Below, piece after piece: positions 1 through 7,824 of a stretch of 13,583 nucleotides of DNA (positions are counted from its first letter, which is position 1; each line of letters begins with the position of its first letter). Below the pieces are notes generated by a model, which searched no databases, had not been told where the DNA came from, and saw only the letters and a list, made by a program, of their open reading frames with translations. The stretch is from Acidobacteriota bacterium. Lineage in GTDB: Bacteria; Acidobacteriota; Terriglobia; UBA7540. Location of the stretch: assembly GCA_021828225.1 (NCBI GenBank), contig JAKASH010000026.1, forward strand, positions 1 to 13,583, read 5' to 3'. Position numbers and translations under genes: made by a program.

Positions 1-2
1 AA

Positions 3-446
3 AGAGTGGCGAACTGGCTCGCGCTGCTCGTTCTCTTTACGGGGACAGGAATCTTCCTGGGCCGGGTGCTTCATACTGGGGCACGAAAGTTGAGTAAGTT
101 TCAGGATTTCCTCTGGCCGCTGCTGATTATGGCGCCGTTTGCCACCGGCTATATCGCGTCCAATGCCGCTATCAGTCCGCGCACTTACCAGGGGATGATG
201 CTAATCCACATTTACGCCGGGGACCTCATCATGCTGATGATTCCTTTCACCAAGCTCGCGCACTGTGTGCTGGCTCCTCTTTCGCAACTGGTGACTGGCG
301 TTGCCTGGAAATTCCCGGCGGGCGCTGGCGATCGTGTCGCCGAGACATTGGGTTTCGCCGATCGTCCGACCTGGGTGCCCAAAGCGCGGCTCGTTACGGA
401 GCCAGTGGTGAGTGAACCGGCAAAGAAGGGAGATATCAGGAAATGA
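3..446 (+). CDS. NarI-like (HmcE/DsrM/TmcC-type) membrane cytochrome b subunit, 3' part
   Basis: This is the C-terminal part of an integral membrane protein; the reading frame is open to the window edge. A GTG at position 6 exists, but it has no visible ribosome site and the family is normally longer, so I treat the gene as cut by the window. The visible part has about three hydrophobic segments: one at the very start, one around LLIMAPFATGYIA, and one in the stretch LIHIYAGDLIMLMIPFTKLAHCVL. The histidines in that last stretch resemble heme b ligands of nitrate reductase gamma-type subunits. A soluble tail follows. Its stop overlaps the start of the ferredoxin gene (ATGA), so the two are translationally coupled. 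In Hmc, Tmc and Dsr complexes such subunits pass electrons between quinone and an HdrD-like partner, which could lie just upstream. The exact complex is inferred. Confidence 0.72.
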   Translation, partial: RVANWLALLVLFTGTGIFLGRVLHTGARKLSKFQDFLWPLLIMAPFATGYIASNAAISPRTYQGMMLIHIYAGDLIMLMIPFTKLAHCVLAPLSQLVTGVAWKFPAGAGDRVAETLGFADRPTWVPKARLVTEPVVSEPAKKGDIRK

Positions 447-1228
447 AAGCGGCCATCCTGACTGACACCACCAAATGCATCGGATGCAGCGAGTGTGTGC
501 TGGCCTGCAAGAAGGTACATCACCTGAAGGAAGATGTGCCCCGGCGCTGGGACTCCGATGACGGGCTTTCCGCAAGGAACTGGACCTCGGTGATAGGCGA
601 GCCTGACAACAAATTTGTGCGCAAACAATGCCGCCATTGCCTGGAGCCGGCCTGCGTCTCCGCATGTCCAGTGGGGGCGATGCAGAAGACTGAAATCGGG
701 CCGGTCGTCTACGACAGCTCAAAGTGCATCGGCTGCCGGTATTGCATGATGGCCTGTCCTTTTGGAATTCCGCGCTATGAGTGGAGCGATGTCGTCCCTT
801 ACGTGCGCAAGTGCATCCTCTGCTACGACACGCGGTTGAAGCATGGCCGGCAGCCTGCCTGCACTGAAGTGTGTCCAACCAAAGCCACTATTTTTGGCGA
901 TCGCGACGAACTCCTGGCCGAAGCCCACCACCGCATCCGTGAAAACCCCGGGAAATATCACAACAGGGTATGGGGTGAATACGAGGTCGGCGGAACTTCG
1001 GTGCTTTATATCTCGGATATTGACCTGTCATTCCTGACCTACGGTGAGCATTTCGGCGACAAGCCCCTTCCGCAGACAACACGGGTGGCGATGGATGCCG
1101 TTCCGATTACCTTCCTGGGCGTGGGCATGGCCATGACAGGCTTGTATTGGATTATCAGCCGGCGCATGAAGCTGCAGGCGGAGCAAACCGAGGAAAAATC
1201 AGAAGGTAAGGCGGGTCCGGAGGAATAA
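443..1228 (+). CDS. Four-cluster [4Fe-4S] ferredoxin subunit with C-terminal membrane anchor (HmcB/HybA/DsrO-like)
   Basis: The 261-residue electron-transfer subunit has four complete cysteine sets: C12/C15/C18/C22, C63/C66/C71/C75, C95/C98/C101/C105 and C124/C127/C140/C144. This is the pattern of DmsB/HybA/HmcB-type proteins carrying four [4Fe-4S] clusters. A single hydrophobic segment at about residues 217-238 is followed by RRMK and an acidic tail, giving a C-terminal anchor as in HybA. The start is firm: ATG overlaps the upstream stop and a GGGAG site lies about 10 bases before it. No Tat or Sec signal is visible, although periplasmic relatives such as DsrO and HybA normally carry one. 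The gene directly abuts the NrfD-like gene (stop at 1226-1228, next start at 1229). It probably relays electrons between that quinone-interacting subunit and a partner; which side of the membrane it faces is unclear. Confidence 0.88.
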   Translation: MKAAILTDTTKCIGCSECVLACKKVHHLKEDVPRRWDSDDGLSARNWTSVIGEPDNKFVRKQCRHCLEPACVSACPVGAMQKTEIGPVVYDSSKCIGCRYCMMACPFGIPRYEWSDVVPYVRKCILCYDTRLKHGRQPACTEVCPTKATIFGDRDELLAEAHHRIRENPGKYHNRVWGEYEVGGTSVLYISDIDLSFLTYGEHFGDKPLPQTTRVAMDAVPITFLGVGMAMTGLYWIISRRMKLQAEQTEEKSEGKAGPEE

Positions 1229-3160
1229 ATGGAAAGGGTAGGGCGGCTGAAGTTAATTCTCTGGATGTTCGTGGGTTTAGCCGCGGCGGTTGCAACGGCG
1301 CGTTTCCTCTTCGGGCTCGGAGCGACGACTCATCTGTCCGATGGCACGCCCTGGGGTTTGTGGGTGGGCTTTGACGTGATGGGTGGAGTTGCGCTGGCCG
1401 CCGGCGGCTTTGTGGTCACCGCAACCGTCTACATCTTCAAGCTGAAGAAATACCATCCTATTGTCCGGCCTGCGGTTCTGACCGCATTCCTTGGCTATAT
1501 CGCGGTTGTCGTGGGGCTGTTGTTCGATCTTGGATTGCCCTGGCACATCTGGCACATGATGATCTACTGGAATCCGCATTCGCCGTTGTTTGAAGTCGGC
1601 TGGTGCGTGATGCTGTATCTCACTGTACTGACCCTGGAATTCTTTCCTGTGCCGGCTGAGGATTTTTCGGCCTTGGCGCGCGTGCGGCGCTTCCTGATCA
1701 AGTTCCGCATCCCGCTGGTGGTTGTGGGCATTGCGCTTTCAACCCTCCACCAGTCGTCTCTGGGTTCACTTTTTCTGATCATGCCTTATCGCCTCTTCCC
1801 GCTGTGGTATTCGCCGATCCTGCCGGTTCTCTTTTTCGTATCGGCCGTCGGGCTGGGGCTGATGATGGTGATTCTTGAAAGCCATTTCACTGCATACCTC
1901 TACCGACGAAAACCGGAAACCCATTTGATGGGCCCGCTGGGTGTCGCAGCACGCTGGGTGCTGATCCTCTATGTGATTCTTCGGTTCGGTGACTTGGCGT
2001 TCCGCGGACAACTGCACTACCTCGCGGGCGAGCAATGGCAGGTGAAACTTTTCTGGTTCGAAATTGCGGTCATGGTGATCATCCCTCTCGTGCTGTTGTT
2101 CGCCCCGCAATTCCGGAAACATAGCAACTGGCAATGGGCAACGGCGGCCATTGCGACATCGGGCATTGTGCTGAACCGCATTGACGTGGGCGGGTTGGCG
2201 GATCTCAGCCGGGGAAACAGACTTTACCTGCCCGAGTGGACTGAAATTGTGGTCAGCCTTGGGATTGTGGCGGCGGCGACGCTGGTATTCCTCTTCGTGG
2301 TCGAGCATTTCAAGGTCTGGGAGCAACGGCCTGCGGACCCGGAGGCCGATCCGCGCAGGCTGCCGGAGTTCGACAAGGTTGGTTTCACCTGGCTGGGCAC
2401 GCCGGTCATCGCCGGTCGCGTCAAGTACTCCCTGGCTTTTGTTATAGCAGCGGCAATCGGTTTCTTTTTCATGAGCAACCCGCGTGCCGCCAGCCTGGGG
2501 GTTGAGCCAACCCCGGTCCACCGCGCACGCGGAGACGTGGTCTACCTCAACGCGAGCCTTGCGGGTTACAAGAATGGGCAGCCGCAGCCGGTAGGAAGCC
2601 ATGAGGGGATTCTCTACCTCGACGGAGACCTGACGGGTTGGGGAGTAACCTTTTATCACCAGAAGGAAATTGATCGCAACGGAGGCCAGAAGTCGTGTGT
2701 CCTGTGCCATCACATGAATATGCCGCACGACCAGAACTCTGGCTGCTACGAATGCCACCGGGACATGTATCTGCCGACTGATTCATTCCGGCATGACTGG
2801 CACGCATCGCCAAGTGGAGCGAATCTTGCTTGTGTAGAATGCCACGCTAGGGGATATGCGCGAACTGCTGCACATGTGAAGCCTTGCGTGGATTGCCACA
2901 AGCACCTCATTCCGGCGGGGGCCACCATCAAGATCAAGAGTTACGTGGCGCCCTCGTACGTGGATGCCATGCACCAGCTTTGCATCGACTGTCACGCCAA
3001 GGTTGCCCTGAAAGAGAACAAACCTGAAATAGCCCGCTGCGCGGAATGTCACAAGGGGAAGTTGAATTATTCCGATGCTGAAAACTTACTCTACCGGCGC
3101 CGGGCGTTGGCGGGGCGTTTGGTCGTGCTACCGCCAGCCAAGGTGAATGAGGTCAAATGA
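1229..3160 (+). CDS. NrfD/HybB-type quinone-interacting membrane subunit fused to a six-heme cytochrome c domain
   Basis: This is a 643-residue fusion. Residues 1 to about 385 form a multi-helix NrfD/HybB/HmcC-like domain that exchanges electrons with menaquinone; the early stretch DGTPWGLWVGFDVMGG is typical of HybB relatives. A further membrane helix at about 408-425 leads into a C-terminal domain with six CxxCH heme c motifs starting at C490, C506, C535, C553, C585 and C604. Extra histidines between them (SFRHDWH, AAHVKP) suit bis-histidine class III/cytochrome c7-like hemes. The heme domain should be periplasmic, after the last helix. In Hmc and Dsr complexes the multiheme cytochrome is a separate subunit (HmcA, DsrJ); here it is fused to the quinone module. 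The gene starts at the codon immediately after the ferredoxin stop. It likely couples the quinol pool to periplasmic cytochromes and the ferredoxin subunit. The direction of electron flow cannot be read from sequence. Confidence 0.88.
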   Translation: MERVGRLKLILWMFVGLAAAVATARFLFGLGATTHLSDGTPWGLWVGFDVMGGVALAAGGFVVTATVYIFKLKKYHPIVRPAVLTAFLGYIAVVVGLLFDLGLPWHIWHMMIYWNPHSPLFEVGWCVMLYLTVLTLEFFPVPAEDFSALARVRRFLIKFRIPLVVVGIALSTLHQSSLGSLFLIMPYRLFPLWYSPILPVLFFVSAVGLGLMMVILESHFTAYLYRRKPETHLMGPLGVAARWVLILYVILRFGDLAFRGQLHYLAGEQWQVKLFWFEIAVMVIIPLVLLFAPQFRKHSNWQWATAAIATSGIVLNRIDVGGLADLSRGNRLYLPEWTEIVVSLGIVAAATLVFLFVVEHFKVWEQRPADPEADPRRLPEFDKVGFTWLGTPVIAGRVKYSLAFVIAAAIGFFFMSNPRAASLGVEPTPVHRARGDVVYLNASLAGYKNGQPQPVGSHEGILYLDGDLTGWGVTFYHQKEIDRNGGQKSCVLCHHMNMPHDQNSGCYECHRDMYLPTDSFRHDWHASPSGANLACVECHARGYARTAAHVKPCVDCHKHLIPAGATIKIKSYVAPSYVDAMHQLCIDCHAKVALKENKPEIARCAECHKGKLNYSDAENLLYRRRALAGRLVVLPPAKVNEVK

Positions 3161-3193
3161 CCCGCTGTTGAAAGATTAAATGAATTTAGACCG

Positions 3194-3200
3194 AAAGGAG
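3194..3200 (+). promoter_or_regulatory. Ribosome binding site of sat
   Basis: AAAGGAG lies 7 bases before the ATG at 3208. It is a near-perfect anti-16S match in the 47-base gap after the cytochrome fusion. No terminator is visible in that gap, so read-through from the redox module into sat is plausible. Confidence 0.75.
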
Positions 3201-3207
3201 ATCCGAT

Positions 3208-4476
3208 ATGAGCAGACTCGTACCACCGCATGGAAGTCCTGAACTGAAGCCGCTGCTTCTGAGCCCGGAGCAAAGGAAGGAGGAAGCCAAACGGGCGGAA
3301 CGCCTGAAAAAGGTGCCTCTGACCAGTCGTGAGACGGGTGACCTGATCATGATGGGAATTGGTGCGTTCACACCGCTTGATGGCTTTATGGGAAAGGATG
3401 ACTGGAAGAATTGCTGCGAGCGATTTGCGCTGCCCAGCAGGAAAGACCTTTTCTGGCCCATCCCGATCACGCTCTCCGTTACTGAAGAGCTGGCGAAATC
3501 CATTTCCATCGGAGAGGAAGTGGCTCTTTGGGACACTGAAACTGAAACGCTGATGGGAACCATGAAGGTCAGCGAGAAGTACAGCATTGATAAGGAACAC
3601 GAATGCAAAGAGGTGTTCAAGACGGCCGATCCGGCACACCCCGGCGTGCAAAAGGTGATGGAGCAGCCTCCGGTGAACTTGGCCGGACCCGTCAAGGTGC
3701 TTTCGGAATCGTTCTTCCCGGAAGAGTTCAAAGGGATTTATCAAACCCCTGCGGATGCCCGCAAGCTTTTTGAACAGCGGAACTGGAGTACAGTCGCGGC
3801 GCTTCAACTTCGCAACCCGATGCATAACTCCCACGCTTACCTGGCCTGGATTGCCATTGAGGTATGCGACGGAGTTTATGTCCATCAATTGCTGGGCAAG
3901 CTGAAACCGGGCGACATCCCGGCTGACGTTCGGGTGCGGGCCATCGATGCGCTGGTTAACAAATATTTTCGCAAAGACCGCGTTATCCAGGGCGGCTACC
4001 CCATGGAAATGCGCTATGCGGGACCTCGCGAGGCGCTTCTGCACGCCGTGTTCCGGCAAAACTATGGCTGCTCGCATCTGATCGTGGGCCGCGACCATGC
4101 CGGGGTCGGGAACTACTATGGTCCGTTCGACGCCCAGACAATCTTCCATGAGGTGCCGGCTGGCGCGCTTGCCATTCAGCCTCTCTGCATGGACTGGACG
4201 TTCTACTGCTTCGAGTGCAAGAGCATGGCATCGATGAAAACCTGTCCGCATGAGAGCAAGGCTGTCATCGACGATAACGGGAACTACAAGGGCGGCGCCA
4301 GGCTTCTGCTTTCTGGAACCCTGCTTCGCAAACTCATGAGCGAGGGGAAGCCGGTTCCAGCAGAGTTCTCGAAGCCGGAAGTGATCGCCATTCTGAAAGA
4401 GTACTACGACAACCTTGAGGAAAAAGTGGAAGTGAAACTCCACAACGCGGCAACCGGCGCGACGGCGAACAAGTAA
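3208..4476 (+). CDS. sat: Sulfate adenylyltransferase (ATP sulfurylase), dissimilatory type
   Basis: Sat interconverts sulfate plus ATP and adenosine 5'-phosphosulfate (APS) plus pyrophosphate in the cytoplasm. It is the first step of sulfate reduction or, run backwards, the last ATP-yielding step of sulfur oxidation. The 422-residue protein shows the nucleotide-binding signature LRNPMHNSH at 201-209, with the two HxxH-type histidines, and the second conserved site GRDHAG at 294-299. C334, C337, C346 and H348 (CFEC...CPH) match the zinc site found in Sat of sulfate reducers and many prokaryotes. Length and motif order fit a full homo-oligomeric Sat without a C-terminal APS-kinase domain. The start is fixed by a strong ribosome site. 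Its placement after a quinone-linked redox module and before anion transporters and siroheme genes supports a dissimilatory role. AprAB and Qmo are not in the window, so pathway direction stays open. Confidence 0.96.
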   Translation: MSRLVPPHGSPELKPLLLSPEQRKEEAKRAERLKKVPLTSRETGDLIMMGIGAFTPLDGFMGKDDWKNCCERFALPSRKDLFWPIPITLSVTEELAKSISIGEEVALWDTETETLMGTMKVSEKYSIDKEHECKEVFKTADPAHPGVQKVMEQPPVNLAGPVKVLSESFFPEEFKGIYQTPADARKLFEQRNWSTVAALQLRNPMHNSHAYLAWIAIEVCDGVYVHQLLGKLKPGDIPADVRVRAIDALVNKYFRKDRVIQGGYPMEMRYAGPREALLHAVFRQNYGCSHLIVGRDHAGVGNYYGPFDAQTIFHEVPAGALAIQPLCMDWTFYCFECKSMASMKTCPHESKAVIDDNGNYKGGARLLLSGTLLRKLMSEGKPVPAEFSKPEVIAILKEYYDNLEEKVEVKLHNAATGATANK

Positions 4477-4545
4477 TTGTCGTAAGTGCCCGGCCTTGCT
4501 CCTGCTCCTGGGTCCGCGAAGACTGATTTCCCGGAGGGACTCACG

Positions 4546-5388
4546 ATGGAAGCGTTGCCGTTCCTGTTACTGGTTGCAGCGGGTGCGTTTACTGCCGGGA
4601 TCGTAGGTGCTCTGACCGGCGAGGGGGGAGGGATCATCCTGGTCCCCATGTTGGTGTTGCTCTTCGACGTCAACATGCACAATGCGGCTGGTGCCTCCCT
4701 CCTTGCTGTCACCGCGACCTCGACAGCAGCCACGATCGCGTTCCTGAGCCAGGGTTATACCAACCTGCGGATCGGGATGTTTCTTCAGTTGACGTCGATC
4801 GCCGGGGGCATAACGGGAGCGGTGCTGGCGGCGCTTGTACCTGTGCCGGTGCTCCTGACGATTTTCGGCGTGGTACTTCTCTATTCCAGCTACATGTCGT
4901 TTCGCCGGAAGGAGGAGAGCGAAGCAGACCGGCCCTCCGACCCCCTGGCGGTACGACTCCACATGGAAAGCAGTTTTCCGGTCCTAGGAGGCTGGCAGCC
5001 GTACAAAGTTTTCCGGGTGATTCCCGGCGCGCTCCTGATGGGTGTGGCAGGAATCGTCTCGGGGCTCCTGGGGATAGGCGCCGGGGCGGTCAATGTGCTG
5101 GTGATGGACCAGGTCATGAGACTCCCTTACAAGGTCTCAACCAGCACCAGCAACTTCATGATTGGAATCACCGCTGCGGGCAGTGCAGGCGTTTATCTCC
5201 ACCGGGGTTACATTGATCCGGTGCTGACAATGCCGGTGGTGCTGGGTATTTTTATCGGTGCAGCCGTGGGCGCAAGGCTCTTGATGATCGTGAGGGCCAA
5301 ACCCTTGAGGATCTTTTTCAGCTTTCTCGTGCTCGTCGCAGCCCTGGAGATGATCTACAAAGGAGTGGCGAAAGGAGTTTTGCATTGA
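4546..5388 (+). CDS. TauE/SafE (TSUP) family anion transporter, paralog A
   Basis: The 280-residue multi-pass membrane protein is made of two related halves, as usual for TauE/SafE permeases, which move sulfite, sulfoacetate or related anions. The N-half carries GALTGEGGGIILVPML (21-36) and the C-half GIVSGLLGIGAGAVNVL (169-185). A conserved charged loop (about 119-141, FRRKEESE...PSD.LAVRL) joins them. I chose ATG 4546 because GGAGGG lies 7 bases before it and its N-terminus aligns with the paralogs; an upstream in-frame start at 4486 adds an unconserved extension. It is about 75 % identical to paralog B by hand count over 277 positions. Unlike B and C it has E26 in place of Leu in the TGxGGG motif and H45-N46 in place of Arg-Tyr, so its substrate or activity may differ. 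Directly following sat, it probably transports sulfate or sulfite; direction is unknown. Confidence 0.9.
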   Translation: MEALPFLLLVAAGAFTAGIVGALTGEGGGIILVPMLVLLFDVNMHNAAGASLLAVTATSTAATIAFLSQGYTNLRIGMFLQLTSIAGGITGAVLAALVPVPVLLTIFGVVLLYSSYMSFRRKEESEADRPSDPLAVRLHMESSFPVLGGWQPYKVFRVIPGALLMGVAGIVSGLLGIGAGAVNVLVMDQVMRLPYKVSTSTSNFMIGITAAGSAGVYLHRGYIDPVLTMPVVLGIFIGAAVGARLLMIVRAKPLRIFFSFLVLVAALEMIYKGVAKGVLH

Positions 5389-5432
5389 GGCGTGGCGAGT
5401 TCGCGGAGAAGGGCTTATGAAGGAGACTCCCG

Positions 5433-6266
5433 ATGTCGACGTCTTTGGTCCTGGTCCTGATGGCATGTGGCTCGTTTATCACCGGTATAGTTGGAGCACT
5501 GACCGGCTTGGGCGGGGGAATCATCCTGGTTCCGATGCTTGTGTTACTTTTCCACATCCACATGCGCTATGCCGCCGGAGCGTCGCTCATCGCCGTCATC
5601 GCGACCTCCTCGGGGGCGGCGGCTGCCTTCCTCAGCGAGGGTTACACGAACCTGCGCGTGGGCATGTTTCTCCAACTTACGTCGATCGCCGGCGGTATTG
5701 CGGGTGCCTTCCTGCTGACACTCGTCCCGGTCCCGGCACTTATGACGTTCTTTGGTCTGGTATTGCTCTATTCTGGCTACCTGTCGTTTCGCCGGAAGGA
5801 AGAGAGCGAGGCGGGACGGCCTTCCGATCGGCTGGCGGTGCGCCTGAACATGGAGGGCAGCTACCCGGCTCCCGGGGGCTGGGAGTCTTACAAGGTGTAC
5901 CGTGTTGTTCCCTCATTCCTTTTGATGGGCGTCGCAGGAATCATTTCGGGACTGCTGGGGATAGGAGCCGGCGCGGTCAACGTATTGGCCATGGACCAGG
6001 TCATGAGGCTCCCCTACAAGGTTTCAACGAGCACGAGCAACTTCATGATTGGGATTACGGCTGCAGCCAGTGCCGGCATTTACCTTCATCACGGCTACAT
6101 CGACCCGGTGCTGGCGATGCCGGTCATGCTTGGCGTATTCGCAGGCGCCGTGGTGGGAGCGCGACTCCTGATGTTCCTGCGAGCGAAACCTTTGAGAATC
6201 TTTTTCAGCGTGATTGTCCTGATCATGGCTCTCGAGATGATCTATAAAGGCCTGGTGCGATGGTAG
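5433..6266 (+). CDS. TauE/SafE (TSUP) family anion transporter, paralog B
   Basis: The 277-residue permease is closely related to its upstream neighbour (about 75 % identity by hand count, no gaps). It has intact family motifs: TGLGGGIILVPML in the N-half and GLLGIGAGAVNVLAMDQ in the C-half, with the same charged central loop. ATG 5433 is preceded by AAGGAG at 5420-5425 with a 7-base gap. The gene ends 7 bases inside the DUF1634 gene, so the two are probably translationally coupled. DUF1634 proteins commonly accompany TauE/SafE permeases. The likely job is sulfite or sulfate passage across the cytoplasmic membrane. In an APS-based pathway this could mean sulfite efflux to avoid toxicity or uptake of an electron acceptor; the sequence cannot distinguish these. 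A 276-residue open frame in another phase over the same DNA is a shadow. Confidence 0.92.
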   Translation: MSTSLVLVLMACGSFITGIVGALTGLGGGIILVPMLVLLFHIHMRYAAGASLIAVIATSSGAAAAFLSEGYTNLRVGMFLQLTSIAGGIAGAFLLTLVPVPALMTFFGLVLLYSGYLSFRRKEESEAGRPSDRLAVRLNMEGSYPAPGGWESYKVYRVVPSFLLMGVAGIISGLLGIGAGAVNVLAMDQVMRLPYKVSTSTSNFMIGITAAASAGIYLHHGYIDPVLAMPVMLGVFAGAVVGARLLMFLRAKPLRIFFSVIVLIMALEMIYKGLVRW

Positions 6267-6631
6267 CAATTAGACGGATGGAAAAGCTGATCGGGCTTGT
6301 GCTGCTTGCCGGGGTGTTGGCCTCAGCAGTCATCGTTCTCTTTGGCGGCGTACTCTTCATGTGGAGACACGGTTCGACCCCGGTCCACTACCGCATCTTC
6401 CGGGGAGAACCCTCTGATCTCAGGAACCTGGCAGGTATTTGGAAAGATTTTGAGCATGGGTCAGGCAGAGGCGCTATCCAGTTCGGACTGATGTTATTGG
6501 TGGGTGTCCAGGTCATCCGGGTCGCCTTAACCGGTGTCCTCTTTCTGTTGAATCGGGACAAGGCTTTTGTGGTCATCACTTTTATGGTCCTCACCATGTT
6601 GACGTATGCACTCTTTTTCGCAGGTGGCTGA
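6260..6631 (+). CDS. DUF1634 small membrane protein, TauE/SafE companion
   Basis: This 123-residue protein matches the DUF1634 family by layout: a first helix at about 9-33, a short polar stretch (WRHGSTPVHYRIFRGEP) and a region ending in GSGRGAIQFGLMLLVG, then two more helices reaching the C-terminus (about 70-98 and 102-120). It has no known enzymatic motif. Its start overlaps the end of TauE paralog B by 7 bases; a second ATG at 6278 would remove the overlap and is possible. DUF1634 genes are frequently found next to TauE/SafE permeases, so the protein is probably an accessory subunit or stabiliser of the transporter. That role is inferred from context. Only one DUF1634 copy exists for three transporters. 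Confidence 0.85.
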   Translation: MVAIRRMEKLIGLVLLAGVLASAVIVLFGGVLFMWRHGSTPVHYRIFRGEPSDLRNLAGIWKDFEHGSGRGAIQFGLMLLVGVQVIRVALTGVLFLLNRDKAFVVITFMVLTMLTYALFFAGG

Positions 6632-6687
6632 TCGTCACCGTCAGCTAATCCCTGGGTGACGTCCACCTTTGGATTGGCGAGTAACTC

Positions 6688-6697
6688 AAAGGAGGTG
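6688..6697 (+). promoter_or_regulatory. Ribosome binding site fixing the start of the first kinase-like gene
   Basis: AAAGGAGGTG ends 6 bases before ATG 6704. This near-full match to the anti-Shine-Dalgarno sequence selects 6704 over the upstream in-frame start at 6656. Confidence 0.75.
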
Positions 6698-6703
6698 CTG
6701 GCT

Positions 6704-7546
6704 ATGGCCATTGTAACCATATCGCGAGGTTCGATGAGTGGGGGAGAAGCCTTGGCTAAATGTCTGGCCTGTAGGTTAGGATATCCGGTCCTCGGCCGGG
6801 AGGTCCTGGTAGAAGCAGCAGCAAGGCTGGGCGTCACGGAAGACGTCCTTCGGGAAAAAATTCAAACCAGCGCGGGCCTTTTCGAGAAGTTGACGGCAGA
6901 CAGATATGTCTATCTGGTTGCCCTGCAATCCGCCCTGGCCGACCAGTGTGTCTCCGGCGACCTCATTTATCACGGCAACGCCGGCCACTTTCTGCTGAAG
7001 GACGTGCCGAACGTCCTGAGAGTGCGGCTGATTGCGCCGATGTCCATGCGGGTCCGCGCGGTGATGGACCGGCAGGGATTGTCACCTGAAGCGGCACAGG
7101 ATTACATCCGGTACGTTGATCAGGAGCGCATCGAATGGACCAAGTTTGTCTACGGAGTAGACTGGCGAGACCCAAGGAATTACGACCTCATCGTGAACCT
7201 GCGAAGGGTCAGCATTGAGAGCGCCTGCGCCATGGTGTCCGGGGTGGTGAAGTCCCCCGCCTATGCCACCACCGAGGATGTGAAAAAGAAGCTTAAGGAT
7301 TTTGCCATGGCGTGCCGGGTGAAAGTGGCGCTGGTTGCAAAGCCCATATGCCAGCACTGCCGATTTGACGTCCAGGCGGATGACGGAAAGATCGAGATCG
7401 TGTGGCAGCCGGCCACAAGCGAAGCGACATTGAGGCCTGCGGAGGCAACCGAAGAAGAGATCAGGCAGGCTGCGAAGATGGTGGAAGGAGTGAAGGAAAT
7501 CACACTGCGTTTCGGGGAATCGAGCAGTTCCGGCAGAGCAGCATGA
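6704..7546 (+). CDS. Cytidylate kinase-like family protein with C-terminal BON-like domain, copy 1
   Basis: The N-terminal domain (1 to about 185) resembles the cytidylate kinase-like family. ISRGSMSGGEALA (6-18) sits where the P-loop lies and is followed by an LGYP.L.REVL segment; DLIYHGNAGHFLL and VLRVRLIAP come later. The loop lacks the classical GK[ST] triplet, as is common in this family, so catalysis on CMP is not assured. Residues about 189-270 read as a BON-like domain: an amphipathic helix, FDVQADDGKIEIV, and the ending AAKMVEGVKEITL. C216 and C219 form a CxxC absent from copy 2. The gene lies 72 bases after DUF1634 and before a third TauE gene. The pairing with TauE suggests a nucleotide-sensing or phosphotransfer role linked to transport or APS/AMP turnover, but that is speculation; the substrate is unknown. 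Confidence 0.78.
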   Translation: MAIVTISRGSMSGGEALAKCLACRLGYPVLGREVLVEAAARLGVTEDVLREKIQTSAGLFEKLTADRYVYLVALQSALADQCVSGDLIYHGNAGHFLLKDVPNVLRVRLIAPMSMRVRAVMDRQGLSPEAAQDYIRYVDQERIEWTKFVYGVDWRDPRNYDLIVNLRRVSIESACAMVSGVVKSPAYATTEDVKKKLKDFAMACRVKVALVAKPICQHCRFDVQADDGKIEIVWQPATSEATLRPAEATEEEIRQAAKMVEGVKEITLRFGESSSSGRAA

Positions 7547-7824
7547 GTGCCGCAGAGCAGGAATTGCGAAATAGCGGATTTATCAAACCCGATTTCAGCG
7601 AGGCATGACCATTAAAGGTTCCCTCGATCCCCAGGAGTATGAACATTGCGTGTTGTCAATTCTGCGGCGACTGACCAGGTTGTTTCGTTTATGGATACGT
7701 TTTCCCTGGGTAGTCCCTCCCCCTTGGCAAGTTCGAGCTAAAAGGGCCTTTCGCCTTGGTTCCACAGACGATCGGCTGGGACGGAAGGAGTGCAGGTCCC
7801 GTGCGGGGCTTGCAGGGTCTCAAT
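7547..7824 (+). other. Intergenic region between kinase-like copy 1 and TauE-C
   Basis: About 278 bases without a convincing gene. An ATGA overlap at the kinase stop opens a frame of only 21 codons (7543-7608), and another frame beginning at 7605 runs into TauE-C out of phase and looks like a shadow. The position is where DUF1634 or a second transporter would be expected if the flanking unit was duplicated whole, but I see no DUF1634-like translation. The last 45 bases hold a GGAAGGAG ribosome-site-like motif. Confidence 0.5.
7783..7790 (+). promoter_or_regulatory. Ribosome site that leaves the TauE-C start ambiguous
   Basis: GGAAGGAG lies 10 bases before an in-frame GTG at 7801 and 34 bases before ATG 7825. 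Ribosome-site strength favours GTG 7801, whereas alignment with the other two transporters favours ATG 7825, which has only a weak AGGG at 7814-7817. Confidence 0.45.

Noticed and set aside
1766..2758. 330-codon minus-strand open frame across the NrfD-cytochrome gene
   Set aside because: It overlaps a strongly supported membrane protein gene and its translation is low-complexity His/Arg/Gln-rich with no motif.
3091..4443. 450-codon open frame on the minus strand across sat
   Set aside because: It is antisense to a gene with clear Sat motifs, is rich in His and Arg with no recognisable domain, and arises from codon bias of the opposite strand.
5417..6247. 276-codon + strand frame overlapping TauE-B in another phase
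   Set aside because: The translation is Gly/Arg/Pro-rich with no membrane pattern, whereas the competing frame is 75 % identical to TauE-A.
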